Positions 1 to 12,768 of a DNA stretch of 64,000 bases are shown here, piece after piece. Origin of the DNA: Renibacterium sp. GTDB taxonomy: Bacteria > Actinomycetota > Actinomycetes > Actinomycetales > Micrococcaceae. Each line of letters begins with the position of its first letter. Position 1 is the first letter of the stretch. A program made the position numbers and the translations under genes. A model generated the notes under the pieces. It was not told the origin of the DNA. It did no database searches and saw nothing but the letters and a program-made list of their open reading frames with translations. The stretch is from positions 248,001 through 312,000 of the forward strand of contig JAFOLH010000008.1 in the NCBI GenBank assembly GCA_017419405.1, written 5' to 3'.

Positions 1-360
1 GAGTTCGACGCGGTGGGCGACACCACGATCGGTCCGGTGGTCTTCACGGATTCGCAGAAAGCGATCATCGTGGCCCTCGCCGAACCGATGCTGCGCCGCG
101 AGGGCACCGGGTTCGCCGCGATCCCGTCTTCGGCCGAGGCCGCGCGGAAACTGGGCTGGGCCCTGACCAGGTTCAACCGGAAGCTGGACAACGTCTGCGA
201 CAAGTTGGACCGGGTGGGCGTGGTGGGCCTGCGCGGCGGCGGCGGGAAGCTGGCCACCAACCGCCGGGCGCGCCTGGTGGAGCACGCGATCACCTCGCAT
301 CTGGTGACCCCGGACGATTTGCCCCTGCTGGAGACGATGAAAGGCCTCGACGACGCATGA
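1..360 (+). CDS. C-terminal part of a winged-helix protein next to a type VII ATPase (5' end missing)
   Basis: The reading frame is open from base 1, so the protein starts upstream of the window; about 119 residues are visible. The visible part alternates helices and basic residues (RKLGWALTRFNRKLD, then DKLDRVGVVGLRGGGGKL) and looks like a winged helix-turn-helix. Actinobacterial FHA proteins that neighbour FtsK/EssC-type ATPases often carry such a C-terminal domain, but no FHA domain is visible here, so that link is inference. The stop overlaps the ATG of the next gene in an ATGA, so the two are translationally coupled. Confidence 0.7.
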   Translation, partial: EFDAVGDTTIGPVVFTDSQKAIIVALAEPMLRREGTGFAAIPSSAEAARKLGWALTRFNRKLDNVCDKLDRVGVVGLRGGGGKLATNRRARLVEHAITSHLVTPDDLPLLETMKGLDDA

Positions 361-3300
361 GGATCAGATTGACGCTCCGGCGGGATCCCGAGCCGAAGGA
401 CCTGGCGGTCACCGTCGACGGCCTGGCCACCGTCGGGGACATCGCGGCGGAACTCTTCGCGGCCGATCCGAACCGCCGGGGCACTGCGATTCCGGAAAAC
501 CTCACCCTGCAGGTCGACCAGGCACCGATGGCCGGCGGCAATGTGCAAGGGCGCGCATTGGACCCGGCGGGGAACCTGCTGGAGTCCGGGTTGCGGCCCG
601 GGTCCACGGTTTCACTCACCCGGTTGAGCCGGGATTTCACCGCGCCCGGGCAGGACCGCGGCCCGGCTGCGGCGACTTTGCGGGTGCTCGACGGGCCCGA
701 TGCCGGCCGGGAGTTCTCGCTGCCGCTGGGCACCAGCTACATCGGCCGCGACCGCAACGCGGACATCCGGCTCAGCGACCCGATGATGTCCAAACGGCAT
801 GCCCGGATCACCGTGGCGGACAGCATCGAGATCGCAGACACGAACTCCGCGAACGGCTTGGTCATGGACGGCTCGCCGGTGGGCCGGGCGGTGCTGGGCC
901 CCAACGACGAGATCAGCTTGGGCGACACCAGGATCAGCGTGCTCGCGATCGGCCGGACCGGCGGCGACGCCTTGGCCGGTCCGTTGGTCGAATTCAACCG
1001 TTCGCCCCGGGTGGTGCCGCATTTCGGACCGGCCGAGCAGAAGATCCCGGAAGGCCCGCAGCGGCCGCAGCCGCAACGGTTCCCCGCGGTGATGCTGGTC
1101 TCGCCGTTGTTGATGGGCGGCATCATGTTCGCGGTGACGCAGAGCATCTTCAGCCTGGTCTTCGTGATCATGATGCCCTTGATGCTGATGGCGACCTGGC
1201 TCGATCAGCGGATGCAGGCGAAGAAACTCCTGGCCCTGGGCTCGGAGCAGTTTTACGGATCGCTGGAGGTCTTCCACGAACAAGTGGGCACCTTGCAGCA
1301 GGTGGAGCGCGCGGTCCGCAGCGCGGAGAGCCCCTCGGTCGCCGAGACCGTGGACGCGATCTACAAACTCGGTCCGTTGCTCTGGACGCACCGGCCGGAG
1401 CACCCGGCCTTCCTTTCCCTGCGGTTCGGGCTGGGCCGGCAACCGAGCCGGATCCCGATCAATGCGCCGACCATGAACAACACGGTTCCCGAATTCCAAA
1501 AAATCATCGACGACACCGCGAACGAGTACGCCTTCATCGAGGCGGTCCCGGTGGTTTCCCAGTTGCGCAGCGCCGGGGCCCTGGGCTTGGCCGGACGCCG
1601 GGAAGTGCTCGACGACGTGGCCCGGGGCATCGTGCTCCAAGCGGTGGGCCTGCATTCGCCGTCGGAACTCGTGGTCGCCGCGCTGGTCGGCACCGAGTCG
1701 CGGGAACGCTGGAACTGGTTGCAGTGGCTGCCGCACGTGGGCTCCCCGCATTCGCCGTTGGCCGGAGACCACTTGGCTGCCGGATCGGGGGCCGGAGCGA
1801 TCCTGCTGGCCAAACTCGAGGACCTCCTGGTCGCCCGGGGCGGAAACCTGGCGGCGAATTCGGCCGCCCTGCGCGGGCCGGTGGAGAATCCAGCCAAAGC
1901 CCGGCCGGGGGAGCGCACCGCCGCCGATCCGGGGAAGCGGCTTCCGGCCCCGGTTCTGCCTTCGGTGCTGGTGCTCATCGAGGACGACGCCAAGGTCGAT
2001 CGCGGCCGGCTCACCAGGCTGGCCGAATCCGGCGCCGACGTCGGCATCCATGTGATCTGGCTGGCCGGCTCGCTCGCCGCGCTGCCGGCCAGCTGCCGGG
2101 ATTTCATGCAGGTCGACGGCGAGGCCGGGACCACGAGCGGCCAGGTGCGCTTGGGCGAACTCAGTTACCCGGTCAGCTGCGAAAGCGTCGATGCCGCGCT
2201 CGCCGGCCAATTGGCCCGGATGCTGGCTCCGGTAGTGGACGTGTCGAAACCGGTGGACGACGACTCCGATCTGCCGCAGGCGGTCTCCTGGGCGAGTTTG
2301 GCCGGTCTGGAGATCGTGGCGGAGACTTCGCCGATTGCGGACCGCTGGCAGGAGAACAACTCGGTGGCGGCGACTGCGGTGGCCAACCGCAAACACCAGG
2401 GCTCGCTGCGCGCGCTCGTCGGTTCCAAAGGCGTCGAACCGATGTACTTGGACTTGAAAACCGAAGGCCCGCACGCGCTGGTCGGCGGTACCACCGGTGC
2501 CGGAAAGTCCGAGTTCCTGCAGTCCTGGGTGCTCGGCATGGCGGCCGCCTACAGTCCGGACCGGTTGACCTTCCTGTTCGTCGATTACAAGGGCGGTGCG
2601 GCCTTCGCGGATTGCGTCAAGCTGCCGCACACCGTGGGACTGGTCACCGACCTTTCGCCGCACCTGGTGCGCCGCGCATTGACCTCGTTACGTGCCGAAC
2701 TGCATTACCGCGAGCATTTGTTCAATCGGAAAAAAGCCAAGGACCTCTTGGCGATGGAGCGCGAGGCCGATCCGGAGACTCCGCCGTCCTTGGTGATCGT
2801 GGTCGATGAATTCGCCGCCTTGGCCACCGAGGTGCCCGAGTTCGTCGACGGCGTGGTCGACGTCGCGGCACGGGGCCGCTCGCTCGGCCTGCACCTGATC
2901 CTGGCCACGCAACGGCCGGCCGGCGTGATCAAAGACAACCTGCGGGCCAACACGAATATGCGGATCGCGCTGCGGATGGCGGATATCGACGATTCGCGGG
3001 ACATCTTGGGCGATCCGATGGCCGCCTACTTCAGCCCGACGATTCCGGGCCGGGGCGCGGCGAAAACCGGTCCGGGCCGGATCCAGGGCTTCCAGACCGG
3101 CTATGCCGGAGGCTGGACCACCGGAGTGCCGCAACGGCCCAAGATCGACATCGTGGAAATGGATTTCGGCTCCGGCGTGCAATGGGAACAGGAGCTTCCG
3201 CAGGCCCCGGCGGCCGAGGACGCAGGGCCCAACGACATTGCCAAAATCGTCGGCAATATCTCTTCCGCCGCGGTCGAACTCGGCATCAAGCCGCCCCGGA

Positions 3301-4835
3301 AACCGTGGATGGAGGAGCTGGCGACCACCTACGATTTCTCCCTGCTGCCCAACCCGCGCACCGATGAACGGCTGATGCTCGGGGTGCTGGACGATCCGGC
3401 GCACCAGGCGCAGCCCGCGGTGTTCTACGAGCCGGACCGGGACGGCAACATGGCGATCATCGGGGCTTCCGGTTCGGGCAAATCCGCGGCCTTGCGGACC
3501 ATTGCGATCGCCGCGGCAATCACGCCGCGCGGCGGGCCGGTGCAGGTTTTCGGCATCGATGCCGCTTCCAACGGTCTGCAGATGCTCGAGCAGCTGCCGC
3601 ATGTCGGCGATGTCGTGGCCGGCGACGACCAGGAACGGGTCGGCCGGTTGCTGCGCTATCTGCGCAAGGTGCTGGATGAGCGCACCGAAGCCTTTGCCGC
3701 GGTCCGGGCCGGCAGCATCGCCGAATACCGGGAACTTGCCGGAAAACCGGATGAGCCCCGGCTGATCCTGTTGATCGACGGCTTGGGCGCCTTCCGCGAG
3801 ACCTATGAATACCGAACCGGGATGACCCAGTTCGAGACCTTGCAGCAGATCGCCACCGACGGCCGGCCGATGGGCGTGCACGTGGTGGTCGCGGGGGACA
3901 GCCCGCGCTCCCTGCCGCCGTCGTTGGCCGCGTCGATCCAGCAAACCCTGGTGCTGCGGATGGCGGCTACCGACGACTACTTGAATCTCGGCGTGCCGCG
4001 CGACGTGCTTTCGCCGACCTCGCCGCCGGGCCGCGGCCTGCTGGGCGACCGCGAAGTGCAGCTGGCGATCTTCGGCGGCAACGCGAATCTGGCGCTGCAG
4101 GCGCGGCAAGTGGAGAAGCTCGCGGAGTCGATGCGCCGGCAGGGCGTGCCGGAAGCGCCGGGGGTGCTCGCACTGCCGGAGAACCTGGATCTCGAAGTGC
4201 TCCCGCCGGGCGGCCCGGGTGCCGTGGTGATCGGGCTGGACGACTTCAACCTGGCCCCGGCGTCGGTGCCGAGCTCGGGCGCGCTGATGGTCACCGGACC
4301 GCCGGGTTCCGGCCGGACCACCGCTCTGGTGACCCTGGCGGAAGGCTTGAAGAAAAGCTCGCCGCAGACGCTCCGGGTGTATCTCGGGGCCCGGCGTTCG
4401 GCGATTTCGTCGCTCCCGGTCTGGGACGAGGCCTTCGACACGCCGGCCGTCGTGGACGAGCAACTGGCCAGGCTCACCGAGTTGGCGCAGGGCAGCGCCG
4501 ACGCGGTGGCGTTCTTCATCGAAGGAGTCACCGAATTCACCGATTCAGTGGCCGAGATGAACCTGGTGGCGCTGATCAAGGATGCGGTCAAGTCCGGCCA
4601 GTGGGTGGTCGGCGAGGCGGAGAGCTCCACCTGGTCCGGCGCCTGGAACCTGGCCGGCATGTTCAAGGCCGGACGCCGGGGAGTGCTGCTCAACCCCGGG
4701 GACATCGAAGGCGACACCCTGATGAACACCTCGCTGGGCCGGGTGCAGAACAAGAAGTTCATACCGGGCCGGGGTTTCATCGTGGGCCGCGGCAAGGCCT
4801 TCAAGGTCCAAGTCGCGAACACCTTGGACCGCTGA
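357..4835 (+). CDS. FHA-domain FtsK/SpoIIIE-type ATPase, EssC/EccC-like (type VII secretion)
   Basis: A 1492-residue membrane ATPase that should drive export of WXG100-type substrates. Residues 1-100 look ubiquitin-like or like a first FHA domain; a clear FHA domain follows at about 105-195 (YIGRD near 128, then SKRHA and NSANG). Two adjacent hydrophobic segments lie near 245-285. Three ATPase modules follow, with P-loops at about 710-718 (GGTTGAGKS), 1036-1043 (GASGSGKS) and 1314-1321 (GPPGSGRT). Only the first has a full Walker B (VIVVDEF); the second reads LLIDG and the third P-loop has Arg for Lys, so D2 and D3 may be mainly structural. The N-terminal FHA layout is that of Firmicutes EssC more than of mycobacterial EccC. 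A WXG100 gene follows 160 bases downstream. No EccB, EccD, EsaA or EssB homologue is in the window. Confidence 0.9.
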   Translation: MRIRLTLRRDPEPKDLAVTVDGLATVGDIAAELFAADPNRRGTAIPENLTLQVDQAPMAGGNVQGRALDPAGNLLESGLRPGSTVSLTRLSRDFTAPGQDRGPAAATLRVLDGPDAGREFSLPLGTSYIGRDRNADIRLSDPMMSKRHARITVADSIEIADTNSANGLVMDGSPVGRAVLGPNDEISLGDTRISVLAIGRTGGDALAGPLVEFNRSPRVVPHFGPAEQKIPEGPQRPQPQRFPAVMLVSPLLMGGIMFAVTQSIFSLVFVIMMPLMLMATWLDQRMQAKKLLALGSEQFYGSLEVFHEQVGTLQQVERAVRSAESPSVAETVDAIYKLGPLLWTHRPEHPAFLSLRFGLGRQPSRIPINAPTMNNTVPEFQKIIDDTANEYAFIEAVPVVSQLRSAGALGLAGRREVLDDVARGIVLQAVGLHSPSELVVAALVGTESRERWNWLQWLPHVGSPHSPLAGDHLAAGSGAGAILLAKLEDLLVARGGNLAANSAALRGPVENPAKARPGERTAADPGKRLPAPVLPSVLVLIEDDAKVDRGRLTRLAESGADVGIHVIWLAGSLAALPASCRDFMQVDGEAGTTSGQVRLGELSYPVSCESVDAALAGQLARMLAPVVDVSKPVDDDSDLPQAVSWASLAGLEIVAETSPIADRWQENNSVAATAVANRKHQGSLRALVGSKGVEPMYLDLKTEGPHALVGGTTGAGKSEFLQSWVLGMAAAYSPDRLTFLFVDYKGGAAFADCVKLPHTVGLVTDLSPHLVRRALTSLRAELHYREHLFNRKKAKDLLAMEREADPETPPSLVIVVDEFAALATEVPEFVDGVVDVAARGRSLGLHLILATQRPAGVIKDNLRANTNMRIALRMADIDDSRDILGDPMAAYFSPTIPGRGAAKTGPGRIQGFQTGYAGGWTTGVPQRPKIDIVEMDFGSGVQWEQELPQAPAAEDAGPNDIAKIVGNISSAAVELGIKPPRKPWMEELATTYDFSLLPNPRTDERLMLGVLDDPAHQAQPAVFYEPDRDGNMAIIGASGSGKSAALRTIAIAAAITPRGGPVQVFGIDAASNGLQMLEQLPHVGDVVAGDDQERVGRLLRYLRKVLDERTEAFAAVRAGSIAEYRELAGKPDEPRLILLIDGLGAFRETYEYRTGMTQFETLQQIATDGRPMGVHVVVAGDSPRSLPPSLAASIQQTLVLRMAATDDYLNLGVPRDVLSPTSPPGRGLLGDREVQLAIFGGNANLALQARQVEKLAESMRRQGVPEAPGVLALPENLDLEVLPPGGPGAVVIGLDDFNLAPASVPSSGALMVTGPPGSGRTTALVTLAEGLKKSSPQTLRVYLGARRSAISSLPVWDEAFDTPAVVDEQLARLTELAQGSADAVAFFIEGVTEFTDSVAEMNLVALIKDAVKSGQWVVGEAESSTWSGAWNLAGMFKAGRRGVLLNPGDIEGDTLMNTSLGRVQNKKFIPGRGFIVGRGKAFKVQVANTLDR

Positions 4836-4884
4836 ACCGCCCGGGCTGCTGCGAGGCGGAATCCGGCATGGATAGATCTCCCCA

Positions 4885-4911
4885 TCGACACTGTGCAGCG
4901 GCTCTTATAGA
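4885..4911 (+). promoter_or_regulatory. possible promoter of the WXG100 gene
   Basis: TCGACA (4885-4890) and TATAGA (4906-4911) resemble -35 and -10 boxes in an otherwise AT-richer gap of 162 bases, but the 15-base spacer is short. It would give the WXG100 gene its own, stronger transcript, as is common for abundant secreted substrates. Sequence resemblance only. Confidence 0.3.
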
Positions 4912-4997
4912 TTCGTATTAGTCGCTCGGTTGGATTAGCCGATCGGGCAAGGATTCACTGGAAATTCCAGCGTTTCGCATGATGAAAGGTGATACCA

Positions 4998-8482
<3,485 letters not shown>

Positions 8483-8486
8483 CCCC

Positions 8487-9662
8487 GTGATCAGCACGCT
8501 CGCGGTGCACAATTTCCGTTCGGTGCGGGAACTGGTCCTGGACCTGCACGGACTCGACGTGATCACCGGCGCCAACGGCAGCGGGAAATCCAATCTGTAC
8601 CGGGCGCTGCGCCTGCTCGCCGAGTGCGGCAGCGGCACCGTGGTCGGATCGTTGGCCCGGCAAGGCGGACTGGGTTCGGTGCTCTGGGCCGGTCCGGAGT
8701 CACTGAGCCGATCGATGCGCGAAGGTGCGGCCGAGGTGCAAGGCACGGTACGCCGGGAGTCGGTGAGTTTGCGGCTGGGCTTCGCCTCGACGGACTTCGG
8801 CTACCTGCTGGACCTCGGGCTGCCGACGCCCAGCCGCACCGCATTCGACCGGGATCCGGTGATCAAGCGGGAGCAGGTCTTCGCCGGGCCGATGGCGCGA
8901 CCGGCCGCGGTGTTGGCCGACCGGAAAGGGGCAGTGGCCAGCAGCCGGGGCGAGGACGGCGTCTGGCAGGAGCTCAGCCGCAGCCTGCGACCGCACGAAT
9001 CCATGCTCAATGAGGTCGCCGATGCGCAGCTGGCGCCGGAACTGCGCCGGGTCCGGAGCATGATGCGCGCCTGGCGTTTCTACGACCACTTCCGCACTGA
9101 TCCGCAGGCCCCGGCCAGACAACCGCAGGTGGGCACCTGGACCGAGGTGCTCAGCGATTCCGGCGATGATCTGGCCGCAGCGCTCCAGACGATCATCGAG
9201 GCAGGCAACGGGGGCCGTTTGGCGGCGGCCGTGGACCGGGCTTTTCCGGGCAGCAGCGTCGGTGTGGAGGTCGCCGGCGGAAGTTTCCACACCACCCTGC
9301 GGCAAGCCGGCATGCTCCGGGCACTCAGCGCCGCCGAGCTCTCCGACGGCACGCTGCGTTATTTGTTGCTGTGTGCCGCACTGCTCACGGTCCGGCCGCC
9401 GGAACTGATGGTGCTCAATGAACCGGAGACTTCGTTGCACGCCGAGATGCTGCCCGCGGTCGCCGAGCTGATCGTGGATGCCTCGAAACACTGCCAGATC
9501 ATCGTGGTGACCCATTCCGCGGCTTTGATCAAAGGGTTGCAGAGTGCCGGACAGGTACACCGGCACGAACTGCGGAAAGAACTGGGCGAGACCGGGATTT
9601 CCGGCCAAGGCCTGCTCGATGCACCGCCGTGGACCTGGCCGGTCCGTGGCAGGATGGGATGA
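8487..9662 (+). CDS. RecF/SMC-like AAA ATPase of unknown role
   Basis: A 391-residue single-chain ATPase with a P-loop at 28-35 (GANGSGKS) right after a RecF-like start (LAVHNFRSVREL), a late Walker B (LMVLNEPETSLH) and a switch His (VVTHS). There is no long coiled coil and no nuclease domain, which sets it apart from RecF, SbcC and OLD proteins; it fits the AAA_21 group, whose job is mostly unknown. GTG start 4 bases after the phosphatase stop, so probably co-transcribed with it. Confidence 0.8.
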   Translation: MISTLAVHNFRSVRELVLDLHGLDVITGANGSGKSNLYRALRLLAECGSGTVVGSLARQGGLGSVLWAGPESLSRSMREGAAEVQGTVRRESVSLRLGFASTDFGYLLDLGLPTPSRTAFDRDPVIKREQVFAGPMARPAAVLADRKGAVASSRGEDGVWQELSRSLRPHESMLNEVADAQLAPELRRVRSMMRAWRFYDHFRTDPQAPARQPQVGTWTEVLSDSGDDLAAALQTIIEAGNGGRLAAAVDRAFPGSSVGVEVAGGSFHTTLRQAGMLRALSAAELSDGTLRYLLLCAALLTVRPPELMVLNEPETSLHAEMLPAVAELIVDASKHCQIIVVTHSAALIKGLQSAGQVHRHELRKELGETGISGQGLLDAPPWTWPVRGRMG

Positions 9663-10303
9663 TGACGTCCTCGAACGAACCCGTGCTCTTGTGGTCCAAA
9701 CCGGAATCGGAACGGGCCGGTACGCCCCTTTTGGTGCTCTTGCACGGCTACGGGGCCAATGAAGCCGATCTTTTCGGCTTGGCCGAGCAACTGCCCGCCG
9801 AGTTCACCGTGGTTTCGGTCCGCGCCGGGCATCCCGCCGGTTCGGGCTACGCCTGGTTCCCGTTGGCCGCAGACCTCGGCGCCGACGTCGACCAGGTCGT
9901 CGAAGCGGCGCAACGGCTCGATGATTGGCTGGAATCGGTCGCCTCGGAATTCAGCTCGGTGTCCCTGCTCGGGTTCTCCCTGGGCATGGCCATGGCGACC
10001 ACCTTGCTGCGGCACCGGCCCGGCCGCTATGCCGCCGTCGTCGGTCTGTCCGGCGTCGTTGTGGACGCCGCCGGTGATCCATTCTTCCGGGACGATGAAC
10101 TGCGGCAGAAGACAACCCCGTTCTTTTGGGGCCGGGACCAAGCGGATCCGGTGATCCCGCAGCCGGCGATCGAGTACGCCAACGACTGGTTGAACCAGCA
10201 CACGGATCTGATGAAGGTGCTCTACACCGGCATGTGGCACGGCATCTGCGAGGCGGAAATCGGGCACATCGGTGAGTTCTTGCGGGTCAAAGTGCTCGGC
10301 TGA
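9662..10303 (+). CDS. phospholipase/carboxylesterase-type alpha/beta hydrolase
   Basis: A 213-residue serine hydrolase of the small carboxylesterase family. HGYGANE forms the oxyanion region, the nucleophile sits in GFSLG, and the acid and His are likely in GRDQADPVIP and GMWHGI. No signal peptide, so cytoplasmic. The start ATG (9662, or 9659) overlaps the preceding stop in ATGATGA, so it is coupled to the ATPase gene. Substrate unknown. Confidence 0.85.
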   Translation: MTSSNEPVLLWSKPESERAGTPLLVLLHGYGANEADLFGLAEQLPAEFTVVSVRAGHPAGSGYAWFPLAADLGADVDQVVEAAQRLDDWLESVASEFSSVSLLGFSLGMAMATTLLRHRPGRYAAVVGLSGVVVDAAGDPFFRDDELRQKTTPFFWGRDQADPVIPQPAIEYANDWLNQHTDLMKVLYTGMWHGICEAEIGHIGEFLRVKVLG

Positions 10304-10318
10304 GCGAGGCTCGGCCGG

Positions 10319-10540
10319 TCAGCCGGCGCTGACCCGGATCGATTGGCCGTTCAGGCTGACCACGGAACCGGGACGGATCTGCGCGCCACGTCGGCTTTCG
10401 ATTTGCCCGTCGACTTTGACCAGACCGTTTTCGATGAATTCCTTGGCCTGGATGCCGTCCTCTGCCAGGCTGGCCAATTTGAGCAGTTGGCCCAGGCGGA
10501 TGGATTCGTCGCGGATCGGGATTTCTTCGATATCGGGCAT
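10319..10540 (-). CDS. S4-domain RNA-binding protein
   Basis: A 73-residue single S4 domain (IRLGQLLKLA, then AKEFIENGLVKVDG, then RPGSVVSLNG), like the YaaA/YbcJ group. Such proteins bind structured RNA, often near ribosomes, but their role is poorly known. Convergent with the esterase gene. No Shine-Dalgarno sequence is visible before the ATG; instead the ATG lies in one arm of an inverted repeat (10530-10560). Confidence 0.85.
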   Translation of the reverse strand: MPDIEEIPIRDESIRLGQLLKLASLAEDGIQAKEFIENGLVKVDGQIESRRGAQIRPGSVVSLNGQSIRVSAG

Positions 10541-10560
10541 GTAACCATGATGCCCGATAT
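10530..10560 (-). promoter_or_regulatory. inverted repeat covering the S4-gene start codon
   Basis: Perfect 11-base arms (ATATCGGGCAT at 10530-10540, complement at 10550-10560) around 9 bases. On the S4 mRNA the upstream arm would pair with the start codon and the next eight coding bases. Confidence 0.5.
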
Positions 10561-10673
10561 TTGCGAACCCGGGGCGCCAGGGTAGAGACTCGGTTCTGTC
10601 GGGCAACCGCTGAACGCCCACGCGGGCTTCCGGGCAGCTTCGGCAGACCGTTCGGAAGCCAGGCAGGAAGTGG

Positions 10674-11633
10674 ATGGACCAGCACAGAGTACCCGTTCTG
10701 CTCGGCATACCGCTCGCGGTGCTGGGCGGGCTCGCCGTAGCCGGCCAAGGCCGGATCAACGGCGCCCTCGGCGCCCGGCTCGACGACGGTCTGGCCGCAG
10801 CCGCGATCAGCTTCGGCAGCGGCCTGATCCTGATCCTCGCGGTGTCTTTGGCTTCACCGTCCGGCCGTTCCGGGTTGCGCGCGATCGGCCCGGCGCTCAA
10901 GGCCCGGAAATTCCCGCGCTGGTACGTCACAGCCGGTGCCGTCGGGGCGTTTTTGGTCCTGACCCAGGGCTTGACCGTCGCGGTGATCGGCATCGCGCTG
11001 TTCACCGTGGCGCTGGTCACCGGGCAGAGCCTCAGCGGGTTGCTGGTGGACCGGTTGGGCATTTCGCCGGCCGGCAAAAAGCCGATCACCGGCATCCGGG
11101 TGATTTCCGCGGTGTTGACCATTGCGGCAGTGATCTGGGCGGTTTCGCCCCGCTTTGCGCAAGCCGGCGATGCCAGCCACTGGCTGTTCCCGGTCTTGCT
11201 GCCGTTGGCGGCGGGCTTCTTGATGAGTTTCCAACAGGCGATGAACGGCATGCAGAGCCTGCATTACGGGACCCCGCTGGCGGCCACCGTGATGAACTTC
11301 GCCGTCGGGGCGGTGATCTTGTTGCTGGCCTGGCTGGTCAAAGTCTGGATCAGCGGGGTCGGCAATCCGCTGCCCGGCGAATGGTGGTACTACCTGGGCG
11401 GCGCACTGGGCTGTTTCTTCATCTGCTTGAGCGCTTGGCTGGTCCGCGGGCTCGGCGTGCTGCTCACCGGCTTGGGCATGATCGCCGGGCAGCTGCTGGG
11501 TTCACTGGCTCTGGATCTGATCGTGCCGACGCCGGGAACGGTGATCGCGCCGGCCACCTGGCTGGGCACGTTGCTGACCCTGCTGGCCATGGTCCTCGCG
11601 ACGCTGCCTTGGCCGCGCAAGCCGCTGCGCTGA
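10674..11633 (+). CDS. DMT-superfamily transporter (YdcZ/DUF606-like, duplicated)
   Basis: A 319-residue membrane protein with about ten hydrophobic segments arranged as two similar halves (VPVLLGIPLAVLGGLAVAGQ near the start; LFPVLLPLAAGFLMSFQQAM in the second half). Both halves carry the small-residue and NG/NGM pattern of YdcZ/DUF606 proteins. Substrate unknown. ATG at 10674 with AGGAAG upstream. Confidence 0.82.
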   Translation: MDQHRVPVLLGIPLAVLGGLAVAGQGRINGALGARLDDGLAAAAISFGSGLILILAVSLASPSGRSGLRAIGPALKARKFPRWYVTAGAVGAFLVLTQGLTVAVIGIALFTVALVTGQSLSGLLVDRLGISPAGKKPITGIRVISAVLTIAAVIWAVSPRFAQAGDASHWLFPVLLPLAAGFLMSFQQAMNGMQSLHYGTPLAATVMNFAVGAVILLLAWLVKVWISGVGNPLPGEWWYYLGGALGCFFICLSAWLVRGLGVLLTGLGMIAGQLLGSLALDLIVPTPGTVIAPATWLGTLLTLLAMVLATLPWPRKPLR

Positions 11634-11646
11634 TCAGCTAAGTCGC

Positions 11647-11703
11647 CGAGTGGCCAGATCTGCACTTTACGACCTCGGTTTAGCCGGCCGATCTGGCCAC
11701 TCG
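11647..11703. repeat. long inverted repeat with 29-base centre
   Basis: Arms of 14 bases, identical when inverted (CGAGTGGCCAGATC at 11647-11660 and its complement at 11690-11703), in the 112-base gap between the DMT gene and the lactonase-type gene. It could be a terminator without a T run or a copy of a dispersed palindromic repeat; no second copy was noticed in the window. Confidence 0.55.
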
Positions 11704-11745
11704 GTGTTGCCGGCGCGAGGTTGTTCCGGGGGATAGTCTGGGCGG

Positions 11746-12768
11746 ATGGAACTCCTCGTCGGCTCATACACTTCCGGCTCCAATCGGGGCCGGGGAATCA
11801 GCGCGGTCCCGATCGGCGAGGACGGCTTGCTCGGCCGACCGCGATTGCTCGCCCAAGTGCCGGACCCGTCCTTCCTGGCTTTGGCCGACGACGGCGTCTA
11901 TGCGGTGTTGGAGCGCGGAGCGGGCCAGGTGGTGGTCTTCGAGCGCGATGCCCATGACGGCTCTTTGGCGCTGGTGGCGGAGTCTCCGGAGATCGGGGCG
12001 GACCCCTGCCATCTTGCCCTGCTGTCCGGAGGCCGCGTCATTGCGGCCAATTACACTTCCGGCTCAGTGGTACTGCTGCGCAGTGCCCGGGGGCTGGAGC
12101 CGCAATGCACACTGCAACTGACCGGCTCCGGGCCGATCGCCGAGCGGCAGGAAGCCTCGCATGCGCACCAAACCGTGCCGACCCCGTACGGCACGGTTCT
12201 GGTTTCCGACCTCGGTTCGGATTCGGTGCGCGAGCTGCGCCCGGGCGACGAGGCCCTGCCGGAGGAAGCGCTGATCCGACTGCCGCCGGGCACCGGCCCG
12301 CGGCATCTGGTCCTGCGCCGCGGCGACTCGGCGGATCAGCTGTTGGTGGTCGGCGAGCTGGACGGTGCGCTGCATGTTTTCAGCCGGGCCCGTCGTGAGG
12401 CCGCAGGCGGTTGGCAGTATGCGGGCCGGACACCGTTGGCCACCCGGGAAAGCGTCGGGAAAAGCTATCCGGCGCATATCGAACTTTCCGCAGCTGCGGA
12501 TCTGGCGTATGTGAGCGTGCGCGGCCAAGACCAGATCAGTGTCTTCCGGTTGGCTGATCCGGCGGGCGGGAACTTGCCGGAATTGATCCAGGAGACACCG
12601 ACCGGTGGCGCCTGGCCGCGGCACTTCGCCCTCGGCAGTGGAGTGCTTTACGCGGCGAACCAGAAATCGGACAGCATCACGGTGTTCGCGGTGCTGCCGG
12701 ACGGCATGCTGGGCGGAAAACTGCAGGAAATCGGCATCGGCACCCCGGTGTGTCTGAAGATCGGCTGA
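11746..12768 (+). CDS. lactonase-family seven-bladed propeller protein (6-phosphogluconolactonase type)
   Basis: A 340-residue protein opening with LLVGSYTSGSNRGRGI and carrying the family blocks VIAANYTSGSV, HAHQTVPTPYG, DLGSDSV, GTGPRHL and a final YAANQKSDSI. This is the Pgl/YbhE-like fold, whose best-known member hydrolyses 6-phosphogluconolactone in the pentose phosphate pathway; several members act on other lactones. No signal peptide. ATG start chosen because the conserved MELLVGSYT begins there. Confidence 0.85.
   Translation: MELLVGSYTSGSNRGRGISAVPIGEDGLLGRPRLLAQVPDPSFLALADDGVYAVLERGAGQVVVFERDAHDGSLALVAESPEIGADPCHLALLSGGRVIAANYTSGSVVLLRSARGLEPQCTLQLTGSGPIAERQEASHAHQTVPTPYGTVLVSDLGSDSVRELRPGDEALPEEALIRLPPGTGPRHLVLRRGDSADQLLVVGELDGALHVFSRARREAAGGWQYAGRTPLATRESVGKSYPAHIELSAAADLAYVSVRGQDQISVFRLADPAGGNLPELIQETPTGGAWPRHFALGSGVLYAANQKSDSITVFAVLPDGMLGGKLQEIGIGTPVCLKIG

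Noticed and set aside
612-2663. 683-codon open frame on the minus strand inside the EssC-like gene
   Set aside because: High-GC third-position bias keeps this antisense frame open; its product is rich in His, Arg and Gln, with no domain, and it covers a clear gene.
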